From the NCBI RefSeq assembly GCF_963678865.1, contig NZ_OY787459.1:3483501-3547500 (forward strand): a DNA stretch of 64,000 nt, given 5' to 3'. The notes below the pieces were generated by a model. The model was not told where the DNA came from. It did not search any database and was given only the letters and a program-made list of their open reading frames with translations. Each line of letters starts with the position of its first letter. The stretch's first letter is position 1. This document shows positions 33,940-42,946 of the stretch, piece by piece. The stretch is from Maridesulfovibrio sp. GTDB lineage: Bacteria; Desulfobacterota; Desulfovibrionia; Desulfovibrionales; Desulfovibrionaceae. The translations under genes were made by a program, and so were the position numbers.

Positions 33940-35274
33940 ATGACTTCTGAGAATGTAATTGTAATTAAAGCTCCATCTTCTAAATCCCTGTCTCACAGGG
34001 CTTTGATCGCCGGGGCTTTGTCCGAAGGGAATACTGTTGTTCTCGATCCTCTGGACAGTAATGACATCAACCGGACTATGGATTGCCTTGCCACCATGGG
34101 AGCCAAGTTCAATATTGACGGCACAGCAACCACTGTTACCGGAATGGACGGAGGACCCAAGGGCGGCGAGAAGGAACCTGCTATTCTGGAAATGCGTGAT
34201 TCCGGCACTACCTGTCGTTTAATCACTGCTCTTGCCGGAGCCGGCAAAGGCCTTTTCCGGGTGCAGGGAACCCCGCGCATGCATGACCGTCCCATCGGGG
34301 CTTTGACCAGCGCGCTGGAATCACAGGGAACCAAGGTTACTTTTTCCGACAAAGAGGGTTATCCGCCGGTGACTCTTGAAGCGGGCGGCTTCAAAGGTAA
34401 GGAAATGGATATCTCTCTTGAGGAATCCAGTCAGTATATTTCCGGTCTGCTTCTCGGAGCCCCGCTGGCTGACGAGACTACTATAATTAATGTAGTGGGA
34501 AAAAAAGCAGTATCATGGCCTTACGTTGCCCTGACTTTGAACGTCATGGAAGATTTCAGAATCAAGTTTCAAGTCCAGATCAGAAAAAACGGTATGTGGA
34601 AAAAGACCGATTGGAGAAAAGTCGAAAAGGTCGTTCCTGGTGAAATCCGTTTTGTGGTCGAACCTTCAAAGTTCGAGCGTGACGAATACAGGGTGGAAGG
34701 AGATTGGTCCAACGCTTCCTATTTCCTTGCTGCCGGAGCTGTAGGTAACAATCCTGTTAAGATTGACGGAATGAACGTAAATTCCCTTCAGGGTGACAAG
34801 GCAATCATGTACATCCTTGAATCAATGGGGGCAAAAATTGAGAGTGACGAACACAGCGTAACAGTGTACCCTTCCAATCTTCACGGTGTGGAAGTGGATA
34901 TGAGTAAATGTCCTGATCTCGTCCCCACTGTGGCAATGGTCGCCGCTTTTGCGGACAGCCCTACCACGATCACCAATGTGGCCCACCTGCGTATCAAGGA
35001 ATGTGACCGCTTGGAAGCCAGTGCTGCCGAGGTCATGCGTGCGGGCGGTAAGGCTGAGATCACAGATGATTCCATCACCATATTCCCGGCACCGCTCAAG
35101 AAAGGTGAACGTATTGTCTTCACTACCTATGATGATCACCGCCTTGCCATGTGTACTGCTATTTTTGCTCTGGCAGGCATTGAATCAATCCCCGAAGAGC
35201 CGGGCTGTGTAGCCAAATCCTTCCCCGGTTTCTGGGATGAATGGGAAAAAGTTAAAAAAGGAAATGGTTGTTAG
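33940..35274 (+). CDS. aroA: 3-phosphoshikimate 1-carboxyvinyltransferase (EPSP synthase)
   Basis: 444 residues. Motifs: PSSKSLSHRALIAGAL near residue 10 (phosphate binding Lys and Ser-Arg), RDSGTTCRLITAL near 85 (the usual N-A-G-T/S-x-x-R loop reads DSGTTCR), RPIGAL near 110, and RIKECDRLEA plus YDDHRLAMC toward the end. It joins shikimate-3-phosphate to PEP. A charged segment around residues 205-230 (QIRKNGMWKKTDWRK) is slightly longer than in E. coli. The stop overlaps or abuts the tyrA start, so the two are translationally coupled. Confidence 0.95.
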   Translation: MTSENVIVIKAPSSKSLSHRALIAGALSEGNTVVLDPLDSNDINRTMDCLATMGAKFNIDGTATTVTGMDGGPKGGEKEPAILEMRDSGTTCRLITALAGAGKGLFRVQGTPRMHDRPIGALTSALESQGTKVTFSDKEGYPPVTLEAGGFKGKEMDISLEESSQYISGLLLGAPLADETTIINVVGKKAVSWPYVALTLNVMEDFRIKFQVQIRKNGMWKKTDWRKVEKVVPGEIRFVVEPSKFERDEYRVEGDWSNASYFLAAGAVGNNPVKIDGMNVNSLQGDKAIMYILESMGAKIESDEHSVTVYPSNLHGVEVDMSKCPDLVPTVAMVAAFADSPTTITNVAHLRIKECDRLEASAAEVMRAGGKAEITDDSITIFPAPLKKGERIVFTTYDDHRLAMCTAIFALAGIESIPEEPGCVAKSFPGFWDEWEKVKKGNGC

Positions 35275-35276
35275 TC

Positions 35277-36053
35277 ATGGAGTGCGAGTTTAATAAAATT
35301 CATAGCGTAGCCATCGTCGGGTCCCGTGGACAGATGGGGGGCTTCCTCGCGCTCACTGCCGAACGGGCAGGTATGATGGTCTACCGTTTTGACACGCCTC
35401 TTGATCAGGAAAAGATGGCCCGGCGTCTGCCGGATACCGATCTGGTGATCCTGTGCATCCCGGTAACAGTTATGGATGATGTTCTGCCCGTTGTTATTCC
35501 GCATATGAAAAAGGGCGCGATCCTTTCAGACGTGGGCTCGGTTAAAGGGCGTCCGGTTCAGCAGATGATCCGTGCCTACAATGGCCCTGTTGTGGGGACT
35601 CATCCTCTGTTCGGACCGGTGATTCCTACTGATTTCAACCCAACCGTGGCTCTTGTCGCTGAACGAGAAGAAGACCGTTCTGCTCTGCTGGCGGTAAAGG
35701 ACTTTTTTGAGCGTCTGAATTTCGGTGCTTTCGAGTCTTCCGTTGAGGAACACGACAAGGCTATGGCCATGATTCAGGCCCTGAATTTCAGTTCCACAAT
35801 TGCTTTTCTGGCCTGTTCACGGGAAATTCCCAATATCAAGAAATTTGTAACCCCGTCTTTCAAGCGCAGGCTTGAGTCCGCGCGCAAGATGGTCACTCAG
35901 GACAGCGATCTTTTCGGAACTATTACCGATGCAAATCAGTATAGTCAGGAAGCAACTCGCCTATTCCGTTCTTTTCTCTCCCTCGCAGCAGCAGGTGACA
36001 TGGATCTGCTTGCAGACCGTGCTTCTTGGTGGTGGCGTGAAAGTAATACCTAG
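35277..36053 (+). CDS. tyrA: Prephenate dehydrogenase
   Basis: 258 residues from ATG 35277. A TTG at 35268 is in frame and has AAGGA at better spacing, so the true start may be 3 codons earlier and overlap aroA. The Rossmann motif VAIVGSRGQMGGFLA near the start binds NAD(P), and DVGSVKGRP with GTHPLFGP (near residue 105) are the catalytic-domain signatures. It turns prephenate into 4-hydroxyphenylpyruvate for tyrosine. No ACT domain is attached. It is followed by a strong terminator. Confidence 0.93.
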   Translation: MECEFNKIHSVAIVGSRGQMGGFLALTAERAGMMVYRFDTPLDQEKMARRLPDTDLVILCIPVTVMDDVLPVVIPHMKKGAILSDVGSVKGRPVQQMIRAYNGPVVGTHPLFGPVIPTDFNPTVALVAEREEDRSALLAVKDFFERLNFGAFESSVEEHDKAMAMIQALNFSSTIAFLACSREIPNIKKFVTPSFKRRLESARKMVTQDSDLFGTITDANQYSQEATRLFRSFLSLAAAGDMDLLADRASWWWRESNT

Positions 36054-36076
36054 GGAGAAGTGCATCTAAAAAAGAT

Positions 36077-36112
36077 AAGACCGCGTTCTCCCGGAACGCG
36101 GTCTTTTTTTTT
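36077..36112 (+). terminator. Strong terminator between tyrA and trpE
   Basis: AAGACCGCGTTC (36077-36088) pairs with GAACGCGGTCTT (36094-36105), loop TCCCG, then T-rich sequence. It divides the supercluster, so trpE onward probably needs its own promoter or read-through. Confidence 0.92.
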
Positions 36113-36211
36113 GATATATAAAATTGGTATGAGTACTTGCTATAAATGTTCTTTGGCTCCCGGAAGGCCGCCGGAGGCATTAAGCACATAATTAAAACGG
36201 AGAATTTTACG

Positions 36212-37627
36212 ATGAAGATTGAACTTACCCAGTATGGCAAATGGTTGCCTGCTGATACGCAGACCCCGATCAGCCTGTATCTCGGGCTTGTGGGCGATGC
36301 TCCGGGTATTCTATTGGAAAGTGCTGAAGTTGATGGCAGGCTGGGGCGTTACAGTCTGATTGCCTGGGATTTCAGGCTCAAGCTATCGCCTGTGCGCGGC
36401 AAGCTGTCCGTGGAGTGTGCTGACTCAAGGTTGGCCGGACTGGCGAGCTATTCGGGAATGGATTTTCTGGATGGTATGCGTGCAGTCATGAAAGCCCTGC
36501 ATTTGAAGGCCCAGCCAGAAGTTGGCGATCTGCCTGCCCTTACCCGTGGGCTTTACGGCACATTGGGATACGGAATAGCCGGCATGCTGGAGCCTAAGTT
36601 GAAAGACAAGCTGCCCGCTGATGACGCAGAGGTCCGTTTGGCCCTGCCCGGTAGGGTGGTTCTGTTTGATCATCTCAAGCACAGTTGTTGCTTTCTGTCT
36701 CTGGATAAAGATGATGCCCCTGAGTTTACTCCTCCTGTTTTCGGTGCAACCTGTGAACCAACCAAGGTTGGTGATCCTGTTGCCGTGCCGGGTAAGGAAA
36801 AATATATGGAAGGGGTTAAAAAGGTGAAGGAACTCATTGCCGAGGGTGAGTGCATTCAGGTGGTTCTTTCCACCCGTTTTTCCGCTCCTTTCAGTGGAGA
36901 TTCCTTTGATCTGTACCGTCGCTTGCGGCAGGCCAACCCCTCTCCATTCATGTTTTACATGAAGTTCAGCCGGGAGGAAATCCTGCTCGGTTCTTCCCCG
37001 GAATTGATGGCCCGCTGCGATAAGGGAAGGCTGGAAGTACGGCCCATCGCCGGAACCCGTCCACGCGGCAAGGATGCTGCCGGAGACCGCAAGTTTGCTG
37101 AAGAGTTGCTTGCAGACCCCAAGGAAATTGCCGAACACGTAATGCTTGTTGATCTCGGTAGGAACGACCTTGGACGTATTGCCAAGGCAGGTTCCGTGAG
37201 CGTGGAAAAGTTCAAGCAGATCGAATACTTCAGCCATGTCATGCACATCACTTCCTATGTGGAGGCGGATCTGCGTGATGATCATGATGCCATCGACGTG
37301 CTGCAGTCCACTTTCCCGGCCGGGACTCTTTCCGGTGCCCCGAAGATCAGGGCCATGGAAATCATCGCCGAAATTGAAGAAGTCCCGCGCGGGCCATACG
37401 GCGGCTGCATAGGGTTTATCGGTCTGGACAAGGATTCCGTTAATCTTGATACCGGAATCACCATCCGCTCCATGTGGATTCGTGACGGAAAGTGCCATTG
37501 GCAGGCCGGGGCCGGAATCGTGTATGATTCTGATCCTGAAATGGAATGGAAAGAATGTAACAACAAGGCAAGGGTGCTTAAGGAAATCCTGCAGTCGGAG
37601 GGCGGTGATGTTTTTACTCGTGGATAA
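36212..37627 (+). CDS. trpE: Anthranilate synthase component I
   Basis: 471 residues from ATG 36212 with CGGAGA upstream. The N-terminal ILLESAEVDGRLGRYSLI contains the LLES motif that binds tryptophan for feedback inhibition. The chorismate-binding domain shows IAGTRPRG, DLGRNDLGRI, SHVMHI and PAGTLSGAPKIRAMEII. It makes anthranilate from chorismate with ammonia supplied by TrpG. It overlaps trpG by 20 nt, implying coupled translation and a fixed subunit ratio. First gene after the internal terminator. Confidence 0.96.
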   Translation: MKIELTQYGKWLPADTQTPISLYLGLVGDAPGILLESAEVDGRLGRYSLIAWDFRLKLSPVRGKLSVECADSRLAGLASYSGMDFLDGMRAVMKALHLKAQPEVGDLPALTRGLYGTLGYGIAGMLEPKLKDKLPADDAEVRLALPGRVVLFDHLKHSCCFLSLDKDDAPEFTPPVFGATCEPTKVGDPVAVPGKEKYMEGVKKVKELIAEGECIQVVLSTRFSAPFSGDSFDLYRRLRQANPSPFMFYMKFSREEILLGSSPELMARCDKGRLEVRPIAGTRPRGKDAAGDRKFAEELLADPKEIAEHVMLVDLGRNDLGRIAKAGSVSVEKFKQIEYFSHVMHITSYVEADLRDDHDAIDVLQSTFPAGTLSGAPKIRAMEIIAEIEEVPRGPYGGCIGFIGLDKDSVNLDTGITIRSMWIRDGKCHWQAGAGIVYDSDPEMEWKECNNKARVLKEILQSEGGDVFTRG

Positions 37628-38180
37628 TTTTGATTCGTTTACTTTCAATCTGGTGCAGGCGTTCCAGCAGTTGGGAGCCGACCCGCTGGTGCTGCGTAAT
37701 GACCGTGAGGAAATCCTCGAGTTGGCCGAATCCGGCAAGCTGGAGCGGGTCTGCCTCTCTCCCGGACCGAGCAACCCGGAGAATGCAGGTTATTCCCTTG
37801 AGTTCCTTTCTCGGCTTCCCAAAGAAATCCCGGTACTGGGGGTCTGCCTCGGACACCAGACCTTAGGTCATTTTGCAGGGGCTTCCGTGGTCCGGGCCGG
37901 ACGGATAATGCACGGCAAGACTTCGGATGTTTACCATAACGGTGATGGCCTTTTTACTGGATTGGACAATCCGTTCAATGTCTGCCGTTACCACTCTCTG
38001 GTGGTAAACGTAGATGAAGCTCCTGATAAGCTGGAGCTGACTGCATGGACCGATCAGGATGAGGTCATGGGCTTGCGTTACAAAGACCGCCCATGGACAG
38101 GGGTGCAGTTTCATCCCGAGTCTATTCTGACTCCTGATGGACCGAAATTGCTTGAGAATTTTTTGGACGGTAATATTTAA
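37608..38180 (+). CDS. trpG: Anthranilate synthase glutamine amidotransferase component II
   Basis: 190 residues from ATG 37608, inside the end of trpE, with GGAGG 6 nt upstream. It is a class I glutamine amidotransferase: LLVDNFDSFTFNL opening, nucleophile Cys in GVCLGHQTLG (near residue 80) and the His-Glu pair in VQFHPESILT (near 170). It supplies ammonia to TrpE. It is not fused to TrpD, unlike in enterobacteria. Confidence 0.95.
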   Translation: MFLLVDNFDSFTFNLVQAFQQLGADPLVLRNDREEILELAESGKLERVCLSPGPSNPENAGYSLEFLSRLPKEIPVLGVCLGHQTLGHFAGASVVRAGRIMHGKTSDVYHNGDGLFTGLDNPFNVCRYHSLVVNVDEAPDKLELTAWTDQDEVMGLRYKDRPWTGVQFHPESILTPDGPKLLENFLDGNI

Positions 38181-38211
38181 CTCTATCATCAATATATAGA
38201 AGGAAATACAC

Positions 38212-39201
38212 ATGTCACAGATAATAAGCGAAGCCCTGACTGCTCTGTGTGCAGGTCAGGACCTTACAACAGAACTGGCAGATGCTGTTTTTGAGGAACT
38301 TTTTTCCGGAGAAATGACTCATGCTCAGGCGGGCGCATTGCTCATGGGGTTGCGCAGTAAGGGCGAAAAGGCTGTGGAAGTAGCAGCGGGAGTTCGTGCG
38401 GCTTTGCGTGAAGCCAAGCTTATCAAGGGTATCAACAGTCCATGTATTGATACCTGCGGCACCGGCGGTGACGGGACCAACAGCTTTAACTGCTCAACAG
38501 CAGTGGCTCTTTATCTTGCGGATATGGGCTATCTGGTTACCAAGCACGGCAACCGGGCTGTATCTTCTTCCTGCGGTTCAGCTGATGTTCTTGAAGATCT
38601 GGGCGTTTCGCTGGGCACGACTGTAAACGAAGCACGTGATGTGTTGATTGAGAATAAATTTGTGTTCCTGTTTGCCCCCAATTACCATCCGGCCTTTGGA
38701 AAAATTGCTCCAATCCGTAAGGAATTGGGAATTCCTACCCTGTTTAACCTCATGGGCCCCCTGTTGAACCCCGCCCGTCCCACCCATCAGATATTAGGCG
38801 TGGGCAGGCCGGAGATTATGCGCCTTATGGCAGAAGTACTGGCTTTGACCAATGTGGAGAAGGCTTACGTTGTGCATGGGGCTGGCAATTTTGACGAATT
38901 GACCCCGTTCGGTGTGAACGATGCCATTTTGGTGGAGAACGGTGAACTGACTGAAGTTAAGATTGATCCTGCTGATTATGGATTTGCAACAGCCAAGCCT
39001 GAAGATGTGGCGGTGCAGAACCGAGCAGAGGCTCTGGCAGCTATCCGTAAGGTTCTGGCCGGGCAGGCTCCGCAAGCCATGCTTGATATGGTGGCACTTA
39101 ACCTCGGCGCGTCCATATCCATCATGGATGGTATCTCTTTAGAAGAAGGCATGGAAAAAGCGAAGAGCAAGGTCGCCATGGGCGTGGACAAGGAATACTA
39201 G
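38212..39201 (+). CDS. trpD: Anthranilate phosphoribosyltransferase
   Basis: 329 residues, 31 nt after trpG. The PRPP site [14 protein letters not shown] (near residue 80) and [18 protein letters not shown] (near 107) are characteristic, as is [12 protein letters not shown] (near 180). It transfers phosphoribose from PRPP to anthranilate. Length and motifs are normal. Confidence 0.96.
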   Translation: MSQIISEALTALCAGQDLTTELADAVFEELFSGEMTHAQAGALLMGLRSKGEKAVEVAAGVRAALREAKLIKGINSPCIDTCGTGGDGTNSFNCSTAVALYLADMGYLVTKHGNRAVSSSCGSADVLEDLGVSLGTTVNEARDVLIENKFVFLFAPNYHPAFGKIAPIRKELGIPTLFNLMGPLLNPARPTHQILGVGRPEIMRLMAEVLALTNVEKAYVVHGAGNFDELTPFGVNDAILVENGELTEVKIDPADYGFATAKPEDVAVQNRAEALAAIRKVLAGQAPQAMLDMVALNLGASISIMDGISLEEGMEKAKSKVAMGVDKEY

Positions 39202-39204
39202 GCC

Positions 39205-39984
39205 ATGCTGGATAAATTCAGAAAAGCAAAACAGGCCGAGCTGGATATGCTCCAGCAGATGCAGGAAGAGGGAAAAAAGTTTACTCCTTACGCCGGTAAA
39301 CGTCTTTCTTTTGCCGATGCAATCCGCCGTGACGATTCCGGGCTGAAGGTCATTGCCGAGTATAAGCGTGCTTCTCCTTCAAAGGGTGACATCAATCTGG
39401 GTTTAAGTGCTGCGGATGTTGCCGGAATGTATGCTGCCGGAGGAGCTTCGGCTATTTCCGTGCTCACCGAAGAGGAGTACTTCAAAGGAAATCTGGGTTA
39501 TCTTGATGAGATCAAACCCAGCGGACTTCCTATGCTGCGCAAGGATTTCCTGACCGATCTGATGCAGGTTGAGCAGACCTTGGCAACTCCGGCTTCAGCT
39601 TTGCTGATCATCGTCCGTATGTTCGAGGATGACGGTTACCTTAAAGAAATGATCGAGAGCACTCATGCCGCAGGGCTGGATGCAGTAGTTGAAGCTTTTG
39701 ATGAAGCTGATCTTATCCGGGCAAAGAAAGCCGGTGCGAAGATTATCCAGATCAACAACCGCGATCTCGATACCCTTGGCATCGACATGAACCGTTCAAT
39801 TGAATTCATCAAGCAGAAGGACGAAGGTGAGATTTGGATCTGCGCCAGCGGAATCAGCGAACCGGAAGACTGCTCACAGATGAATGGCCTTGGGTATGAT
39901 ACTGTGCTCATCGGAACCTCCATCATGTCCAGTCCGGACCCGCAGGCCAAACTTGCAGCTCTGGTTGCTGGAGGTAAATCATGA
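39205..39984 (+). CDS. trpC: Indole-3-glycerol phosphate synthase
   Basis: 259 residues, 3 nt after trpD. TIM barrel with catalytic Lys in IAEYKRASPSKGD (near residue 55), LRKDFLTD (near 112) and EAFDEADL (near 160), then NNRDLDTLGID. It closes carboxyphenylamino-deoxyribulose phosphate to the indole. It is separate from TrpF, and its stop overlaps the trpF ATG (ATGA). Confidence 0.95.
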   Translation: MLDKFRKAKQAELDMLQQMQEEGKKFTPYAGKRLSFADAIRRDDSGLKVIAEYKRASPSKGDINLGLSAADVAGMYAAGGASAISVLTEEEYFKGNLGYLDEIKPSGLPMLRKDFLTDLMQVEQTLATPASALLIIVRMFEDDGYLKEMIESTHAAGLDAVVEAFDEADLIRAKKAGAKIIQINNRDLDTLGIDMNRSIEFIKQKDEGEIWICASGISEPEDCSQMNGLGYDTVLIGTSIMSSPDPQAKLAALVAGGKS

Positions 39985-40598
39985 GCCTGCTGGTCAAGGT
40001 TTGCGGGATGACATCTGCAGAAGATGCAGCCATGTGTGAAGAGCAGGACGTTGATTTTCTGGGGTTCATCTTTCACCCTTCCAGTCCGCGCAATGTGGAT
40101 ACGGATTTTGCCCGATCAATTAAGCCTGCTTCAGCAAAGAAAGTCGGCGTATTTGTCAAGCAGAGTGCGGCGCAAGTGATTGAGACCTTGAAAAACGGCG
40201 ATCTTGATTTTGCCCAATTGCACGGCGGGCAGAATGAAGAATTCTGCAAGGCCGTGGGCAGGGAACGGGTTATCAAAGTCTTCTGGCCCCAGAAATACGA
40301 TTCGGTAAAAGAGTTGCAGGCGGAGATTGACCGCTTCGCTCCACACTGTACCTACATGCTTTTTGATGCTGGAAAGTCCGGCGGAGGACATGGTGTTTCC
40401 ATGGAATTCGATGTCTTTAAAGATGTTACTATTCCGGTTCCATGGCTTTTGGCGGGAGGCCTTTCCGCCGATAATTTAAAAGAGGCACTGGACACAGCCA
40501 AACCGTACGGGGTTGATCTTAATTCCGGCGTTGAGTCTGAACCGGGTAGAAAAGATAAAGATAAATTGAGGGAGGCCCTTGCGGTCATAACTCAATAA
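39981..40598 (+). CDS. trpF: Phosphoribosylanthranilate isomerase
   Basis: 205 residues. LVKVCGMTSAEDA holds the catalytic Cys (near residue 8), FIFHPSSPRNV the phosphate loop (near 30), and DLNSGVESEPGRKD the C-terminal phosphate site. It carries out the Amadori isomerisation between TrpD and TrpC. It overlaps trpC by 4 nt. A 164-nt gap with repeats separates it from trpB. Confidence 0.95.
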   Translation: MSLLVKVCGMTSAEDAAMCEEQDVDFLGFIFHPSSPRNVDTDFARSIKPASAKKVGVFVKQSAAQVIETLKNGDLDFAQLHGGQNEEFCKAVGRERVIKVFWPQKYDSVKELQAEIDRFAPHCTYMLFDAGKSGGGHGVSMEFDVFKDVTIPVPWLLAGGLSADNLKEALDTAKPYGVDLNSGVESEPGRKDKDKLREALAVITQ

Positions 40599-40639
40599 AA
40601 TAGTTAACCTCAGCTTCGACCGTCCAGCCCAATGATGCC

Positions 40640-40740
40640 CTGTCATAGAATCGGCGAAGCCCCAATAAAAGTTTTTGGGATTCTTAAACCCATTTTTACA
40701 AAAAGGGTTTAAAGCCCCCGGCAGGGCCGCCGGAGGCATC
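40640..40740. repeat. Intergenic repeat element between trpF and trpB
   Basis: Contains the stem CTTAAACCC/GGGTTTAAAG and the GC-rich tail GGCCGCCGGAGGCAT (40725-40739). That 15-mer also occurs at 36166-36180 upstream of trpE. It looks like a member of a dispersed intergenic repeat family; a regulatory role is not shown. Confidence 0.5.
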
Positions 40741-40762
40741 CCATATAAAAAAGGAAAAGATC

Positions 40763-41941
40763 ATGAAAAGAGGATACTTTGGAGATTATGGCGGACAGTT
40801 TGTACCTGAACTGCTCATGCCGCCGCTGCTCGAGCTTGAAGAGGCCATGGAAAAGATTATGAAGTCAGACGAATTCCAGCAGGAATTCACCCGTCTGCTC
40901 AAAGATTTCGTAGGCCGCCCCACCGCGCTGACCCATTGCGCTAATATCTCCCGCGAACTGGGTTTCAACCTTTGGCTCAAGCGTGAAGACCTCGCCCATA
41001 CCGGAGCGCATAAGGTCAATAACACTGTCGGTCAGGCTCTGTTGACCAAGATGATGGGTAAACCCATGCTGCTGGCTGAAACAGGTGCCGGACAGCACGG
41101 AGTTGCCACCGCAACCGCTGCGGCCCTGCTCGATCTTGACTGTGAAATCTATATGGGCGCACTGGATGTGAAACGTCAGTCTCACAACGTTCGGCGTATG
41201 GAGCTTCTTGGTGCCAAGTGCGTACCTGTAGAATCAGGTACTCAGACCTTGAAGGACGCAATCAATGCCGCCCTGCGTAAATGGATTGCCGACCAACGGA
41301 CCACGCATTACTGCTTCGGTACTGCTGCCGGCCCGCATCCTTTTCCGCTGCTGGTGCGTGAATTTCAGGCAATTATAGGCCGTGAAGCCAAGGCCCAGTT
41401 CAAGGAAAAAACCGGAGAGCTGCCTTACATGGTAGTAGCCTGTGTTGGTGGTGGTTCCAATGCCATCGGCATGTTCCACGAATTTGTACAGGAAGAGTCG
41501 GTCAAAATTGTAGGTGTCGAGGCTGCTGGAACCGGTGAACCGGGCTGCACCAACTCTGCACCTATCAATCTCGGGACTCCCGGTGTGCTGCACGGGATGA
41601 ACACCTTGCTGCTCCAGACCGATGAAGGCCAGATCATGCCATCCCATTCCATCGCTCCCGGTCTTGATTATCCCGGTGTAGGTCCCGAACACGTGCATCT
41701 GCACGCAACCGGCCGCGCCCAGTACGGAACCGTAAATGACCATCAGGCCTTGAAGGCATTCCAGATGCTTTGCCGTAAGGAAGGCATTCTGCCCGCGCTG
41801 GAAAGTTCCCACGCTGTGGCTTGGGTGCTTGAGAACCGGGATTCCATACCCAAAGACGCCAACGTCATAGTCAACCTGTCCGGTCGCGGCGACAAGGACA
41901 TGGGCATTCTCGAAGATTATCTCGCCGAGCACGGAAAATAG
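40763..41941 (+). CDS. trpB: Tryptophan synthase beta chain
   Basis: 392 residues. The PLP lysine is in HTGAHKVNN (near residue 85), the phosphate site is GGGSNAIG (near 228), and the start RGYFGDYGGQFVPE is typical of the standard TrpB1 type. It condenses indole with serine in the alpha2-beta2 complex. Normally trpB and trpA nearly touch; here a 163-nt gap with a 124-bp palindromic element separates them. Confidence 0.97.
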   Translation: MKRGYFGDYGGQFVPELLMPPLLELEEAMEKIMKSDEFQQEFTRLLKDFVGRPTALTHCANISRELGFNLWLKREDLAHTGAHKVNNTVGQALLTKMMGKPMLLAETGAGQHGVATATAAALLDLDCEIYMGALDVKRQSHNVRRMELLGAKCVPVESGTQTLKDAINAALRKWIADQRTTHYCFGTAAGPHPFPLLVREFQAIIGREAKAQFKEKTGELPYMVVACVGGGSNAIGMFHEFVQEESVKIVGVEAAGTGEPGCTNSAPINLGTPGVLHGMNTLLLQTDEGQIMPSHSIAPGLDYPGVGPEHVHLHATGRAQYGTVNDHQALKAFQMLCRKEGILPALESSHAVAWVLENRDSIPKDANVIVNLSGRGDKDMGILEDYLAEHGK

Positions 41942-42065
41942 CAGGCTGTTGAAAAACGGCGATCTGCGTCGTTGTTTCAAAAAGTTCAAATCCTCACGTA
42001 CGGGGAGTACGCTTCGGTCTTGAACTTTTTTCGCGCCTAGCATCTCACCATTTTTGAACAGCCTG
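41942..42065. repeat. 124-bp imperfect palindromic element between trpB and trpA
   Basis: Outer arms CAGGCTGTTGAAAAA and TTTTTGAACAGCCTG lie at 41942-41956 and 42051-42065, and inner arms AAAAGTTCAA and TTGAACTTTT lie within. A further partial copy (TTTTTTAACAGGC) follows at about 42074-42086. It begins directly after the trpB stop. It resembles dispersed palindromic or MITE-like elements known from many proteobacteria, judged from memory. Confidence 0.75.
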
Positions 42066-42104
42066 TGTGTTGGTTTTTTAACAGGCTAATGAAGGAAATC
42101 TAAA

Positions 42105-42875
42105 ATGAGTATTACCAAACTTGCAGATAAAATTAATGAGGCTAAGTCACAGGGACGTATCGGACTGATTCCGTTTCTTCCCGGCGGATATCCCAACCGT
42201 GAGCAGTTCTGGAAGGAAATTCTTGAGCTTGATGAAAACGGTGCCGACGTTATTGAGATCGGTATGCCTTTTTCCGATCCCGTAGCAGACGGCCCTGTAG
42301 TTGAGGCTGCATCGCTCAAATGCCTTGAAGACGGCATCAATCTGAAATGGATTCTTGCAGGACTTTCTGAACACCGGGCAAAAATCAGCGCCGGGGTGCT
42401 GCTTATGGGATACTATAATCCGGTACTGCAGTATGGATTGGAAAACTTTGCCAAGGATGCCTGTGCGGCCGGGGTTAACGGGTTGATCATTGCCGACCTG
42501 CCGTATGAGGAAGGAGTGGAATTTCGCGATCTGCTCGCCAAGTATGACATAGCGCTCATCCCGCTGGTAGGGCTGAATACCGAACCGGAACGCATGGGAC
42601 TTTATGCCAAGGGCGGCAACGGTTTCTGCTACTACGTCTCAGTTCTCGGCACCACAGGGGACCGTGATTCCCTGCCCGAAGAAGTAAAAGATGGTCTCGC
42701 CAAGGCGCAGGATGTTTTTAATATTCCTGTTGCTCTCGGTTTCGGTCTCAAGGAACCTTCCCAGCTCAAGGAACTGGAAGGGCTGGTCGATGCAGCTGTC
42801 TTTGGGTCCGCGCTGATCCGGCATATTGATTCCGGGAAAAGTTCTGCGGAATTTATGAAGGTCTGGAAGAAATAG
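42105..42875 (+). CDS. trpA: Tryptophan synthase alpha chain
   Basis: 256 residues; GAAGGAAAT precedes the start. The TIM barrel has the catalytic Glu in DVIEIGMPFSDPVADGP (near residue 48) and Asp in IIADLPYEE (near 125), and the phosphate loop GFGLKEP (near 210). It cleaves indole-glycerol phosphate to indole for TrpB. Last gene of the cluster, followed by a terminator. Confidence 0.96.
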   Translation: MSITKLADKINEAKSQGRIGLIPFLPGGYPNREQFWKEILELDENGADVIEIGMPFSDPVADGPVVEAASLKCLEDGINLKWILAGLSEHRAKISAGVLLMGYYNPVLQYGLENFAKDACAAGVNGLIIADLPYEEGVEFRDLLAKYDIALIPLVGLNTEPERMGLYAKGGNGFCYYVSVLGTTGDRDSLPEEVKDGLAKAQDVFNIPVALGFGLKEPSQLKELEGLVDAAVFGSALIRHIDSGKSSAEFMKVWKK

Positions 42876-42900
42876 GGTTGATTGGAATTGGTAAAAAATC

Positions 42901-42932
42901 AAAATCCCGCTGGCTTTGGCTGGCGGGATTTT
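42901..42932 (+). terminator. Terminator of the trp genes
   Basis: AAAATCCCGC (42901-42910) pairs with GCGGGATTTT (42923-42932). The A and T flanks are symmetric, so it also serves the opposing RloB gene, which ends 15 nt away. Confidence 0.85.
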
Positions 42933-42946
42933 GTTGATGAAATTTT

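Noticed and set aside
36425..37774. 449-codon minus-strand frame across trpE and trpG
   Set aside because: It is a shadow of well-supported trpE/trpG coding sequence with no family resemblance of its own.
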